From Alphaproteobacteria bacterium (lineage in GTDB: Bacteria; Pseudomonadota; Alphaproteobacteria; Elsterales; Elsteraceae): a stretch of 37,206 bases of DNA. The stretch spans positions 1 to 37,206 of the forward strand of contig JAAFIC010000028.1 in the NCBI GenBank assembly GCA_013298565.1, given 5' to 3'. How positions within the stretch are numbered: the stretch's first letter is position 1; each line of letters opens with the position of its first letter. The notes beneath the pieces are model-generated. The model did not search any database. It was not told where the DNA came from and saw only the letters and a list, made by a program, of their open reading frames with translations. The position numbers were made by a program, and so were the translations under genes. Below are positions 1-7,977 of the stretch, piece after piece.

Positions 1-167
1 GTTTTTCTTCAGTCATCGCCGCGCTACCTTGCCCATCTTCATTCTGCGATCATCATATCAAACCGCCCCTAGATTTCGCGCAATTGTTAAGCTACTGATT
101 TACAATGATTTTTCTTATTTTCAGGGATATTGGGATGTCATTTTTGAATTCATGTTCAATTGTTTTT
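1..167. other. AT-rich left-edge intergenic stretch
   Basis: I see no convincing gene here. A short plus-strand open frame (29-226) has no recognisable domain and runs into the 3' end of the minus-strand gene at 168. The stretch is much richer in A and T than most of the window, like the neighbouring AlbA_2 gene, so both may belong to one acquired segment. No clear terminator hairpin was found. Confidence 0.5.
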
Positions 168-1622
168 CTACGCCCAATGCGGTAAATATCCACTACGCGG
201 CCTCTGTTCATCCGCAGATTTTATAAGATCAGCTTTCAGTGCCGAGCTAATGACATTAGAGATTTGAGGACTGTTTTCCTTAGAAACCCCCAAACGCTCG
301 CGTAAACTTTCATTACGCATCATCTCGCCACTCAAAAATTTTAGAACAGCATGTTGATAACAGGCGCGTAATCTTTCACTACTTGTCATATCATTAAAAC
401 TTCGTGGAGCGAACAAGATCACTCGCATGGCATGCGTCTCCTGCCGAAACTCTGGTGGTGGCAATTGATATAGTTCAACTGCCTTAATAACCTTATCAAT
501 GCCTGAGCCGCGTTCTTCGCATAACCCTGAACGACGCATCAAATCGGCTAAAGCCTCATTTCTCGATCCCGGCGCTGAATCGATGAAGCGATCAGGGGCA
601 ATCAGGGGCACCCCTGGATTAGTGATTTCAATTCGGTTTGAGAAAATATCAACAGAGGGGCAAACGCCCTTAAGTGTCATATCTTGGTGAATAAGCGCAT
701 TCGCGACAAGTTCTCGCAAAGAAATTTCGGGATAGAGCGGCGTTTCTGCCCGAAAAGCCTGCCCAATATGCTCATTTTTCGGTAGGACTGTCTTGATGTA
801 ATCAATAATTTCATTAAAGCCATTCGCGTAACCTTTTACCTCATCCCGCGAATGGACGACGGTACTGGCTCGGTTCAGCCCTTCGTAGACAGTAACTCTA
901 ACAGCTTTCCGGCTAATAGGCAGGTCGAAACTATCCAGACGTTTCGCAAACAGTATCGCCCCCAGATTTGTAATATCAAATTTCCCACCATGATCCTGTC
1001 GGATAATTTTAGCGTTTGAAAGCCGATCAAGGATTCCAGCTAAATCGGTTGGGAGAGGCATTTTCACTAAATCAAAGTAAGAAGGATAGTCAATCAGTTT
1101 GATAATTTCTTCTGGCGGCAGAAACTGTTTTGCAACCCCTTCCTCCCAGATAAAGGGTTGAAGTTTTGTCCAAAGGTCATGTTGCCGTTCAGGATAATCG
1201 GCTAATCGAGGGGTTGCGCTGCCGATACGGATATAGGCCATCCGGTCAAATTCAACAGGATTTCGCGTAGCGGCAGGGATTTCAAGCAGGACCAATCGCC
1301 CTAGTGGATGATTGATGGTTCTAAATTGAAAGGAGGGGCCATTTTGGAGGCGCTTGGTCAGCCAAAAATCCAAAGGCTCCCCTGGACTAACGACAACAGC
1401 CGGATCAAACTTAGTTCCGATGATTTCGCCCGTTTCATCCTCAACGCCCCAAACGACATACGCATAGCGCTGGTCGTACAAACGTGCCGAATTGCTAAGT
1501 GCTGATATATATTCTCCGATTTTCTTTGGTTCTTGGAAATTTTTCTTAAATTCAACGCAATTTTGCTCAGACCGCTTGCGGCAAAAATCGTCAATCATCG
1601 CAATATCACGGGCTTCGCTCAT
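168..1622 (-). CDS. AlbA_2/Schlafen-type ATP-binding protein
   Basis: This 484-residue protein has an N-terminal AlbA_2 (Schlafen-like) region at about residues 15-130, seen in VEFKKNF followed by a VVWGVED strand. A GHKL-type ATPase region (HATPase_c_4) follows, with the motif ISLRELVANALIHQD near residues 305-320 and GSGIDKVI further on. The C-terminal part resembles a winged helix. Family members are annotated as putative regulators or RecG-like ATP-binding proteins, and the biochemical role of most is unknown. The ATG overlaps the mtaB stop by 4 bp (ATGA), with GGAG a few bases upstream inside mtaB, so it is probably translated by coupling. The gene is clearly richer in A and T than dapF-mtaB, which suggests recent acquisition. 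In many alphaproteobacteria ftsY occupies this position after mtaB. The family call is firm; the function is not. Confidence 0.85.
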   Translation of the reverse strand: MSEARDIAMIDDFCRKRSEQNCVEFKKNFQEPKKIGEYISALSNSARLYDQRYAYVVWGVEDETGEIIGTKFDPAVVVSPGEPLDFWLTKRLQNGPSFQFRTINHPLGRLVLLEIPAATRNPVEFDRMAYIRIGSATPRLADYPERQHDLWTKLQPFIWEEGVAKQFLPPEEIIKLIDYPSYFDLVKMPLPTDLAGILDRLSNAKIIRQDHGGKFDITNLGAILFAKRLDSFDLPISRKAVRVTVYEGLNRASTVVHSRDEVKGYANGFNEIIDYIKTVLPKNEHIGQAFRAETPLYPEISLRELVANALIHQDMTLKGVCPSVDIFSNRIEITNPGVPLIAPDRFIDSAPGSRNEALADLMRRSGLCEERGSGIDKVIKAVELYQLPPPEFRQETHAMRVILFAPRSFNDMTSSERLRACYQHAVLKFLSGEMMRNESLRERLGVSKENSPQISNVISSALKADLIKSADEQRPRSGYLPHWA

Positions 1623-2863
1623 GCCGCTTCTCCGCGCATCTGTTCGCCTTCGCGCGCCAGCAGGCGGGCCTGTACCCGCGCGCCGGGCATGCCGGAAACG
1701 CCGATGACCGGGACGAAATGGCGCGTGCGCCCGAGGTTTGTTTCTTCCAGCAGAATCTCTTCAACCCGGCCTACGTGGCTGTCGAGATAGCGGCTCAAGG
1801 CAGCCTCGCCCGTCGCGCGCAACTCAGCCGCGCGGGCTTTGATGATTGGGCCACTCAGTTGCGGCATTTTCGCCGCCGGGGTGCCGGGGCGGGGGGAGTA
1901 GGGGAAGACGTGCAGATAGGTTAGATGCGCTTCCGCAACGATCCTTAGAGAATCTTGAAAATGGTCGTCCGTCTCAGTGGGGAAGCCTGCAATCAAATCC
2001 GCCCCGAACACCGTATCGGGGCGCAGGCGCAGGGCTTTTTCCGCCACGGCAATCGCATCGGCGCGTAGGTGGCGGCGCTTCATGCGCTTTAGAATCAGGT
2101 CTGCCCCGGCCTGCACCGACAGGTGCAAATGCGGCATCAGCCGTTCTTCTTCGGCCAGCGCCGTCCACAGATCAGCGTCGATTTCGACCGGATCGAGGGA
2201 GGAGAGGCGCAAACGCGGCAACTCCGGCACCAGCTTCAGCACCCGGCGCACCAGCATTCCTAACGTGGGAGTGCCGGGTAAATCATGCCCGTAGGACGTA
2301 ACATCAACCCCCGTAAGCACGATTTCGGCATACCCATTCTCAACCAAGCGGCGCACCTGGGCCACCACGTCGCCCGCCGGAACCGAGCGCGAATTGCCGC
2401 GCCCATAGGGGATGATGCAGAAAGTGCAGCGGTGATCGCAGCCTTGCTGCACCTGCACGAACGCCCGCGCTCGCCCATCGAAGCCTTCAATGAGGTGCTG
2501 GGCGGTTTCGCGCACCTGCATAATGTCGTTTACCTCAACGCGGGCCTCGTTCGGCGTTACGCCCCAGGCTTCCGGCTTTAGCTTTAGATCATTGCCGATG
2601 ATGCGGTCGATTTCCGGCATGTCGGCGAATTTGGCCGTGCTCACCTGAGCAGCGCAGCCGGTAACGATAATGCGCGCATCGGGGTGATCGCGACGGGCCT
2701 TGCGAATGGCTTGACGGGCTTGGCGTTCGGCTTCCGATGTCACCGCGCAGGTGTTGAAAATAATCGCCTTATCCTCGCCCGCTTTGGTGGCAAGGTCGCG
2801 CATCACTTCCGACTCGTAGGTATTGAGGCGGCAGCCGAAGGTTACAAGCTGCGGGCCGGTCAC
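1619..2863 (-). CDS. mtaB: tRNA t6A37 methylthiotransferase MtaB
   Basis: This radical-SAM enzyme converts N6-threonylcarbamoyladenosine at tRNA position 37 to its 2-methylthio form. The 414-residue protein shows the three N-terminal cysteines of the UPF0004 domain (C11 in FGCRLN, C39 in NTCAVT, C70 in TGCAAQ). It also has the radical-SAM CxxxCxxC set (C142, C146, C149 in GCDHRCTFCIIPYGRG). Together these bind the two 4Fe-4S clusters. A TRAM-like C-terminal end follows residue 350. Length and motif order fit the MtaB branch better than MiaB or RimO. Translation starts at GTG, overlapping the dapF stop as GTGA, so the two genes form one operon. The next gene downstream overlaps in the same way. 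Confidence 0.95.
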   Translation of the reverse strand: MTGPQLVTFGCRLNTYESEVMRDLATKAGEDKAIIFNTCAVTSEAERQARQAIRKARRDHPDARIIVTGCAAQVSTAKFADMPEIDRIIGNDLKLKPEAWGVTPNEARVEVNDIMQVRETAQHLIEGFDGRARAFVQVQQGCDHRCTFCIIPYGRGNSRSVPAGDVVAQVRRLVENGYAEIVLTGVDVTSYGHDLPGTPTLGMLVRRVLKLVPELPRLRLSSLDPVEIDADLWTALAEEERLMPHLHLSVQAGADLILKRMKRRHLRADAIAVAEKALRLRPDTVFGADLIAGFPTETDDHFQDSLRIVAEAHLTYLHVFPYSPRPGTPAAKMPQLSGPIIKARAAELRATGEAALSRYLDSHVGRVEEILLEETNLGRTRHFVPVIGVSGMPGARVQARLLAREGEQMRGEAA

Positions 2864-3705
2864 GCGAAGCGCTCCAGCGCTAAATCGCCGACGAATTCAC
2901 CAAAAAAGCTAATAGCGATGGGGCCAGTCATCAGCACATGACCGTCTTCCTCGCGCCATTCGAGCGTAAGGTCGCCGCCGTCCATCGTAACAATCATCTG
3001 CCGATCCGTCAGCCCGCGCCGGATCGCCGCTACCGCTGCCGCACAGGCCCCCGAACCGCAGGCGCGCGTAATGCCCGCGCCGCGTTCCCACACGCGGAAG
3101 CGGATATGGTCCCGCGCCAAAACCGAGACGATGCCGATATTCGCCCGTTCCGGCAGCAGCGGATGATGTTCGGCCTGCGGCCCCCAGGAGGCAAGATCGA
3201 CCGCCTCGGCATCGGGCACGAAGAAGGTGATGTGCGGGTTGCCCATATTGCTGGCGACGCCATCGTCGAGCGGACCCAGGCGCATTGGCACGTGCAGCGT
3301 ATCGAGGGCTTCTGCGAGCGGAATGGCGTCCCACCCCAGTCGCGCTGGCCCCATATCGACGCTCACGATATTTGTATCGACCCGTTCGGACGGCAACATC
3401 CCCGCCAGGGTTTCGATGACAACCGCGCCGCGCCCTTCGGCCTGCATAGCAAGATGGGCGACGCAGCGGGTAGCATTGCCGCACGCCCCGGATTCCGAGC
3501 CGTCGGGGTTGAAAATCCGCATGAAAAGGTCCGCCCGCCCATCGCTCGGCGGCTCCATCACGATCAGTTGATCGAAGCCCACGCCCGTGCGCCTATCCCC
3601 CACCGCCCGAATCCAATCGCGCGGCAACTCTAGCGGTGCCCGGCGGCCTTCGAGGATGACGAAATCATTCCCCAGGCCGTGCATTTTCAAAAACGACAAT
3701 CCCAT
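2860..3705 (-). CDS. dapF: diaminopimelate epimerase
   Basis: DapF interconverts LL- and meso-diaminopimelate, the penultimate step of lysine synthesis and the source of the peptidoglycan cross-linking residue. The N-terminal MHGLGNDF motif, the first catalytic cysteine C75 (SGACGNATRC) and the second, C216 (GITRACGSGAC), are all intact. Numbering is from the ATG at 3705, giving 281 residues. A TTG six bases further upstream is also in frame, but the ATG has AGGGG at proper spacing and gives the usual family start. The stop overlaps the mtaB GTG. The pairing dapF-mtaB is common in alphaproteobacteria. The gene faces the vapB-like gene across a 117-bp divergent region. Confidence 0.97.
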   Translation of the reverse strand: MGLSFLKMHGLGNDFVILEGRRAPLELPRDWIRAVGDRRTGVGFDQLIVMEPPSDGRADLFMRIFNPDGSESGACGNATRCVAHLAMQAEGRGAVVIETLAGMLPSERVDTNIVSVDMGPARLGWDAIPLAEALDTLHVPMRLGPLDDGVASNMGNPHITFFVPDAEAVDLASWGPQAEHHPLLPERANIGIVSVLARDHIRFRVWERGAGITRACGSGACAAAVAAIRRGLTDRQMIVTMDGGDLTLEWREEDGHVLMTGPIAISFFGEFVGDLALERFA

Positions 3706-3822
3706 GCACAACCCCTAATCGGAATGGCCGGGGGAATCAATCCACGCCTCGCGCATGGGGGGATTTCATCCCTCGCCTCTCCGAGTATTTCGGTCTATTC
3801 TGAAACCTGGATGGGGGGATAA

Positions 3823-4071
3823 ATGGCCATCACGATTATAAATTTGGAAACCGAGACCGCGATTCGACGGCTGGCAACCCTCACGGGGAAAGACCCCAGC
3901 ACCGCTGTTCGGGGCGCTGTCGAGGCCGCGCTGGCGAAAGTTGGAAAGAATCGTTTCTGGGAAGCGCGAATGGGGACCGTGCGTGCTAAACTCGCCTCGG
4001 CAGAGGCCGACCCGCACGAGCGCGCGCGCACTGCCAATAAGCCTTTCTACGATGCCTTGTGGGATCAATGA
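3823..4071 (+). CDS. orphan VapB-like (PSK family) antitoxin
   Basis: This is an 82-residue protein with the N-terminal pattern of Rv0623/PSK-type VapB antitoxins: a short ITIINLETE strand, then a helix with LATLTGKDPSTAVRGAVE. Such proteins form ribbon-helix-helix-like DNA-binding dimers, and their C-terminal tails wrap a PIN-domain VapC toxin. The ATG has a run of six G residues (GGGGGG) just upstream as ribosome-binding site. No PIN-domain gene follows. Instead an unrelated 278-residue protein begins 6 bp after the stop. The antitoxin may be an orphan regulator, the survivor of a broken vapBC pair, or partner of the unknown neighbour. The family call rests on weak N-terminal similarity judged by eye. 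Confidence 0.65.
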   Translation: MAITIINLETETAIRRLATLTGKDPSTAVRGAVEAALAKVGKNRFWEARMGTVRAKLASAEADPHERARTANKPFYDALWDQ

Positions 4072-4077
4072 CGCTGG

Positions 4078-4914
4078 ATGGCCAATCTTACGCTTTCCAA
4101 CCGCCGCCGCCGGTTTTATCTTTGGCTCGATCCGCGTTTGCCCAGCGTGCGGAAGCAGGTAAGCCTATTCGGGCGCGTGGAGACGGAGGCGGCTGAAGAG
4201 GACGCCCCCACCGTAACGCTTACCGTCGCTGGTGCGCCCGCCCCCAGCCCCAGCGGCGTCGCGCAACCGGCGCAGCGGCGCGTTCATCGGGCGGAACTTG
4301 TGCTGGAGAACCACCGCGCCCAATACCTGCCCGGTTATCCCGCCCGTGACCGCGCCGCCCTAGTGTTTGATCGGCTGGAAGATGCTTGGCTTTACCACGA
4401 TATGCACCATGAAGCCCTCAGCGGCCATGTGCTAAAATTAGCAGAAACGCGCGGCCTGTTCATCGTATCGTTGCATGATTCGCTGTGGACCGAGATTCTG
4501 GCGGGCTACGATAGCGAGGCGGTCGATGCTTCCGTCGCCCGCGCCTATTGGGGTGGGGAGACCACCACCGGGCGCATTCCCGATGGCGTGATCTTCAATC
4601 GGCTGCGGCGACCCGAGCGGATTCCGGCCCTAGAAGGTCTATTCTACGGCACCTTGCGCTTCCCCGATCAGCAGTTGGAGCGGCACGATCTCCCTCGGCC
4701 CGCTGCTGTGCGTGCGCGGCTGGCGGCTTGGGGCGTGGGAGACTGGAGCCTGGTTCACGAACCCGGCGAGGAAAGCGAGGCCGTGGCCCTCGATCCTTCC
4801 GACCCAGACGATGACGACGACGACGATCTCTTTACCGCCGAGGCAGAGGCCGACGACGATGACCGCGCGCGCGCCGTTGCCAGACACACGACAGAAACGG
4901 CAAAAGACGCCTAA
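4078..4914 (+). CDS. unknown 278-residue protein, acidic C-terminal tail
   Basis: I do not recognise this protein. It begins basic (NRRRRFYLWLDPRL). It has a Pro/Ala-rich linker near residues 50-65, then a folded-looking core of about residues 70-225 with DRLEDAWLYHDMHHEALSGH and LHDSLWTEILAGYDSE. It ends in an acidic tail containing seven consecutive aspartates followed by an Asp/Glu-rich stretch. The histidines and acids of the core could be catalytic or metal-binding, but no named motif is evident. The gene lies 6 bp after the VapB-like antitoxin and has no clear ribosome-binding site of its own, so translation is probably coupled. There are no membrane segments and no signal peptide. Codon use is GC-rich like the neighbours, so it is a real gene and not a shadow. 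Confidence 0.8.
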   Translation: MANLTLSNRRRRFYLWLDPRLPSVRKQVSLFGRVETEAAEEDAPTVTLTVAGAPAPSPSGVAQPAQRRVHRAELVLENHRAQYLPGYPARDRAALVFDRLEDAWLYHDMHHEALSGHVLKLAETRGLFIVSLHDSLWTEILAGYDSEAVDASVARAYWGGETTTGRIPDGVIFNRLRRPERIPALEGLFYGTLRFPDQQLERHDLPRPAAVRARLAAWGVGDWSLVHEPGEESEAVALDPSDPDDDDDDDLFTAEAEADDDDRARAVARHTTETAKDA

Positions 4915-5095
4915 GCTCTCACCTGTTACGGCAAGCGCGCCGGATAAGCGACGAGTCGATAACAGAAAATTTAGAATCATCCCGCTCGACAGCAGGAAGG
5001 GGCTTTGCTACGATTGTGTTACTGAAATGTCAGCAGGGCCTCTGTGAGCCTTCTCCTGGTGGAGGGGGGTGCACGGCCCAGGTTCGGGACCGATC

Positions 5096-6013
5096 ATGTG
5101 CCGTTGGCTTGCCTATACCGGTGCCCCTCTGCGGCTTCACTCACTCCTGTTTGAAGCGCAGAACTCGCTGATTAACCAGTCGCTCGCCTGCCAGCGCGGC
5201 AGTGTTGCCACCAATGGCGACGGGTTCGGCGTGGGCTGGTACGGAACCCAAGAAAAGCCGGGCCTCTACCGTGATATTCGCCCGGCTTGGAACGACGATA
5301 ACCTTCGCAGCCTTGCCGAACAAATCGAAGCGCGGCTGTTCTTTGCCCATGTTCGCGCCTCAACCGGCACGCCGACGACGCGGCAAAACTGCCACCCCTT
5401 CCGCCACGGCAACTGGTTGTTCATGCACAATGGCCGGATTGGCGGCTACGATAAGCTGCGGCGCGATCTGGAATTCCGCATCGCCCCGCACCTGTACAAT
5501 GACCGCATCGGCACGACCGACAGCGAAATCATTTTTCTGCTGCTGATCAGCAACGGGCTTTTAACAGACCCGGCGCGCGCCTATCGCCAGACCATCGCCG
5601 AGATTGAAAGCGCGATGCAGGCCAATGGCGTGACCGAACCATTGCGTTTCACCGCCTGCGCTACCGATGGGCAAACGCTGCACGCCATCCGCTATTCCTC
5701 CGATAACAGCGCGCCCTCGCTCTTCTACGCTCAAGGGCAAGAAGTGCAGGTGGAAAACGGTGCCTGCCACTTCCCCTGCGGCACGGGGGCGGTGCTGGTG
5801 CTCTCCGAACCGCTCGACCGCGACGATGCCTGCTGGAGTGAAGTGCCGGAAGGCTATTTCCTCACCGCTTCAGCGCACCGGGTGGCGCTAGAGCCGGTGA
5901 TGGGGGTGGAGAAGATTGGTGTCCGAGAACCCGGAAGCCTAAAGGGAAAGATAGTGATTGGGCCTGACTTCGAGGCTCCCTTACCCGCTTTTCTGGATGG
6001 CGCGCACTCTTGA
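5096..6013 (+). CDS. class II glutamine amidotransferase (GATase_4/EgtC-like)
   Basis: This is a 305-residue Ntn-type amidotransferase of the YafJ/EgtC group. The start was set at the ATG giving MCRWLAY, because removal of Met exposes Cys2 as the nucleophile. A GTG upstream at 5069 would bury it. Supporting motifs are NGDGFGVGWYG near residues 40-50, AHVRASTGTPTTRQNCHPF and FMHNGRI near residues 85-120, all typical of the glutaminase fold. The family hydrolyses glutamine or gamma-glutamyl amides; EgtC acts in ergothioneine synthesis. No ergothioneine gene is nearby, so the substrate is unknown. The gene stands alone between the unknown gene and rbfA, with about 180 bp of upstream DNA in which I found no clear promoter. 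Confidence 0.9.
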   Translation: MCRWLAYTGAPLRLHSLLFEAQNSLINQSLACQRGSVATNGDGFGVGWYGTQEKPGLYRDIRPAWNDDNLRSLAEQIEARLFFAHVRASTGTPTTRQNCHPFRHGNWLFMHNGRIGGYDKLRRDLEFRIAPHLYNDRIGTTDSEIIFLLLISNGLLTDPARAYRQTIAEIESAMQANGVTEPLRFTACATDGQTLHAIRYSSDNSAPSLFYAQGQEVQVENGACHFPCGTGAVLVLSEPLDRDDACWSEVPEGYFLTASAHRVALEPVMGVEKIGVREPGSLKGKIVIGPDFEAPLPAFLDGAHS

Positions 6014-6069
6014 CAGAAGGGTGTAGGCGGCGCATTTAGCCCGATTACGTTGGTTTCAGGATTCAGGTT

Positions 6070-6570
6070 ATGCCCCGCCCGCCCCGCCCCGCCGCCTCTC
6101 ACACTCCGTCCGCGCCCACGGGCAAAGCGACTTCGCCGCGCCAGTTGCGCGTGGGGGAAGAGGTGCGGCATGTGCTCACGCAGATTTTCGCGCGCGATTC
6201 CTTGCGCGATCCCGATTTGGCGGGCGTGCCCATAATGGTAACGGAAGTGCGGATGAGTCACGATCTTAGCCACGCCACCGCCTTCGTCGCTAAGTTGGGC
6301 GGGGATGATACGCCGGAAGCGCAAAAGGCGCTGGTGAAAGCCTGCCGCCGGGCGGCCCCCTTCCTGCGTGGGCAGATGGCGAAGGAGTTGCGGTTGCAGT
6401 TTGTGCCGGAACTGGGTTTCCAGGCCGATACGTCCTTCGGGGAGGCGGCGCGCATCGGCGCGCTGTTCAACCGCCCGGAAGTGCTGCGCGATCTGCTTCC
6501 CAAAGAGGATGAAGACGCGGGCGATGATCTGGGCGAAGACGACGTAGCTGACCCCGACCCTGTAAAATGA
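6070..6570 (+). CDS. rbfA: 30S ribosome-binding factor RbfA
   Basis: RbfA is a small KH-fold protein that binds immature 30S subunits and helps 16S rRNA maturation, notably in the cold. In this 166-residue protein the core spans about residues 22-130 (RQLRVGEEVRHVL, SHDLSHATAFVAKLGGD, LRLQFVPELGFQAD). It has a Pro-rich N-terminal extension and an acidic C-terminal tail, both common in alphaproteobacterial forms. The stop overlaps the truB ATG by 4 bp. The gene heads the cluster rbfA-truB-rpsO-pnp. The usual upstream partner infB is absent, its place being taken by a glutamine amidotransferase gene. Confidence 0.95.
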   Translation: MPRPPRPAASHTPSAPTGKATSPRQLRVGEEVRHVLTQIFARDSLRDPDLAGVPIMVTEVRMSHDLSHATAFVAKLGGDDTPEAQKALVKACRRAAPFLRGQMAKELRLQFVPELGFQADTSFGEAARIGALFNRPEVLRDLLPKEDEDAGDDLGEDDVADPDPVK

Positions 6571-7520
6571 GCCGCAAGCGGCGCGGTGTGCCGATTCATG
6601 GCTGGCTGGTGGTCGATAAGCCCTTGGGCGTTAGCTCGGCAGCGGTCGTCGGTACGGCGAAACGCCTGCTGAATGCCGAAAAAGTCGGCCACGGCGGTAC
6701 GCTCGATCCGTTAGCGTCGGGCGTTCTGCCGCTGGCGTTCGGGGAAGCCACCAAAACCGTCTCGCTGGTGATGGATGGGCGCAAAACCTATCGGTTCACC
6801 GTGCGCTGGGGCATTGCCCGCACGACCGACGATGCCGAAGGCGAGATTACCGCCACCGCCGATCATCGGCCCGACCGCGCGGCGATTAATGCTGCCCTGC
6901 CGGGCTTTCTCGGCACTCTTCTTCAGCAACCGCCCGCTTATTCCGCCCTCAAGGTCGATGGGCAGCGCGCTTACGATCTTGCCCGTGCGGGGGAAGTGGT
7001 GGAGCTTGCCGCCCGCCCGGTGGAAATTTTCAGCCTCAAGCTGGTCGATCTGCCCGATGCAGACCATGCCACGCTGGAAATGGACTGCGGCAAGGGCACC
7101 TATGTGCGCGCGTTGGCGCGAGATTTGGCCCTAGCTTTAGGCACGGTGGGGCATGTCTCGATGCTGCGGCGCACCGCAGTCGGCCCGTTCCACGAGCGGG
7201 ATGCGATTTCGCTGGATTCGACGGAGGATTCTGGTCATAGTCCGCCGCTGTCGGATCGCTTGCTGTCGATTCTGACCGTGCTGGACGACATCCCGGCTCT
7301 GGCCTTATCGGCAGCACTGGCGCAGCGCCTTCGCCAAGGGCAAACCTGCTCGCTCGCCTTGAGTGACTGGGGCGTTCTAGCGAATTGCACTCCGAACGCT
7401 GTCATTGTGGCCATTTCGGATTCCCTCCCTATAGCCCTCTGCCATCGCGAGGGGGCGGTTTTGCGTCCTATCCGCGTGTTTAACCTTCAACGGGAGAGAC
7501 CCGATGTCGATTACCGCTGA
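6567..7520 (+). CDS. truB: tRNA pseudouridine(55) synthase TruB
   Basis: TruB makes pseudouridine 55 in the T-loop of nearly all tRNAs. The 317-residue protein carries the family signature [16 protein letters not shown] with the catalytic aspartate at D47, and the [10 protein letters not shown] and [14 protein letters not shown] motifs downstream. The C-terminal 90 residues form the PUA-like region. The ATG overlaps the rbfA stop (ATGA). The 3' end overlaps the first 17 bp of rpsO, so the rpsO ribosome-binding site lies inside truB. This gives tight co-expression of tRNA modification and ribosome assembly genes. Confidence 0.96.
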   Translation: MSRKRRGVPIHGWLVVDKPLGVSSAAVVGTAKRLLNAEKVGHGGTLDPLASGVLPLAFGEATKTVSLVMDGRKTYRFTVRWGIARTTDDAEGEITATADHRPDRAAINAALPGFLGTLLQQPPAYSALKVDGQRAYDLARAGEVVELAARPVEIFSLKLVDLPDADHATLEMDCGKGTYVRALARDLALALGTVGHVSMLRRTAVGPFHERDAISLDSTEDSGHSPPLSDRLLSILTVLDDIPALALSAALAQRLRQGQTCSLALSDWGVLANCTPNAVIVAISDSLPIALCHREGAVLRPIRVFNLQRERPDVDYR

Positions 7521-7773
7521 GCGCAAAACCGCGCTTATCCTAGAATATGCCACCAAAGCCGGGGATACCGGTTCGCCTGAAGTGCAGGTTGCGATCCTGT
7601 CGGAACGTATCCGCAATTTAACGGACCATTTGTCGGGCCATAAGAAAGATTTCCACTCGCGCCGTGGTCTGCTGGTCCTCGTCGGTCAGCGCCGCCGCCT
7701 GCTGGATTACTTGAAGCGGAATGATCACGGTCGCTATGCGACCCTCATTCAACGCCTCGGCCTGCGTCGCTAA
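7504..7773 (+). CDS. rpsO: 30S ribosomal protein S15
   Basis: S15 is a primary 16S rRNA-binding protein of the small subunit platform and contacts the 50S subunit. The product has the standard length of 89 residues and the standard motifs: [36 protein letters not shown], and [12 protein letters not shown]. The start codon overlaps the end of truB by 17 bp, with GGGAGAGA as ribosome-binding site. A strong terminator follows 28 bp after the stop. In other bacteria S15 represses its own translation by binding its leader; here that leader would lie inside truB. Confidence 0.98.
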   Translation: MSITAERKTALILEYATKAGDTGSPEVQVAILSERIRNLTDHLSGHKKDFHSRRGLLVLVGQRRRLLDYLKRNDHGRYATLIQRLGLRR

Positions 7774-7801
7774 CCTGCGCCGCTGGAGGTAAGATTAGCA
7801 G

Positions 7802-7843
7802 CGATCCGCCCCTGGAGCATCCTAGGGCGGATCGTTTGTTTTT
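7802..7843 (+). terminator. rho-independent terminator after rpsO
   Basis: A perfect 10-bp stem (7802-7811 with 7825-7834, CGATCCGCCC and its complement) encloses a 13-nt loop and is followed by TTTGTTTTT. This is a textbook intrinsic terminator. It separates the rbfA-truB-rpsO transcript from pnp, although partial read-through into pnp is common in this cluster elsewhere. Confidence 0.9.
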
Positions 7844-7846
7844 GAG

Positions 7847-7926
7847 GCCGGACTGAAGCCTTTTTTCAAAGGGTCCGGCGCAGGGTGGGGCGGGCTGCAT
7901 CCTGGGGGAAACCCAGCCCGCGCGGA
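7847..7926 (+). promoter_or_regulatory. structured pnp leader, possible autoregulatory hairpins
   Basis: Two mutually exclusive hairpins can form upstream of pnp. In one, GCCGGAC at 7847-7853 pairs with GTCCGGC at 7873-7879. In the other, GCGGGCTG at 7890-7897 pairs with CAGCCCGC at 7914-7921, extendable by GTCCG at 7873-7877 with CGGAC at 7922-7926. In enterobacteria pnp is autoregulated through RNase III cutting of a 5' leader hairpin followed by PNPase action. The position here suggests something similar, but that is inference. No clear promoter was identified. Confidence 0.4.
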
Positions 7927-7977
7927 CGAGGCAAGCGATGAGCGCCCCCGCCGCACGAACGACCGGAAGGAATGACG

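Noticed and set aside
29-226. 65-residue plus-strand open frame at the left edge
   Set aside because: No domain, no good ribosome-binding site, and it overlaps the 3' end of the AlbA_2 gene.
4801-4860. Aspartate-coding GAC/GAT run as a microsatellite-like repeat
   Set aside because: It is a short low-complexity acidic tail in frame; such tails are common and need no repeat mechanism.
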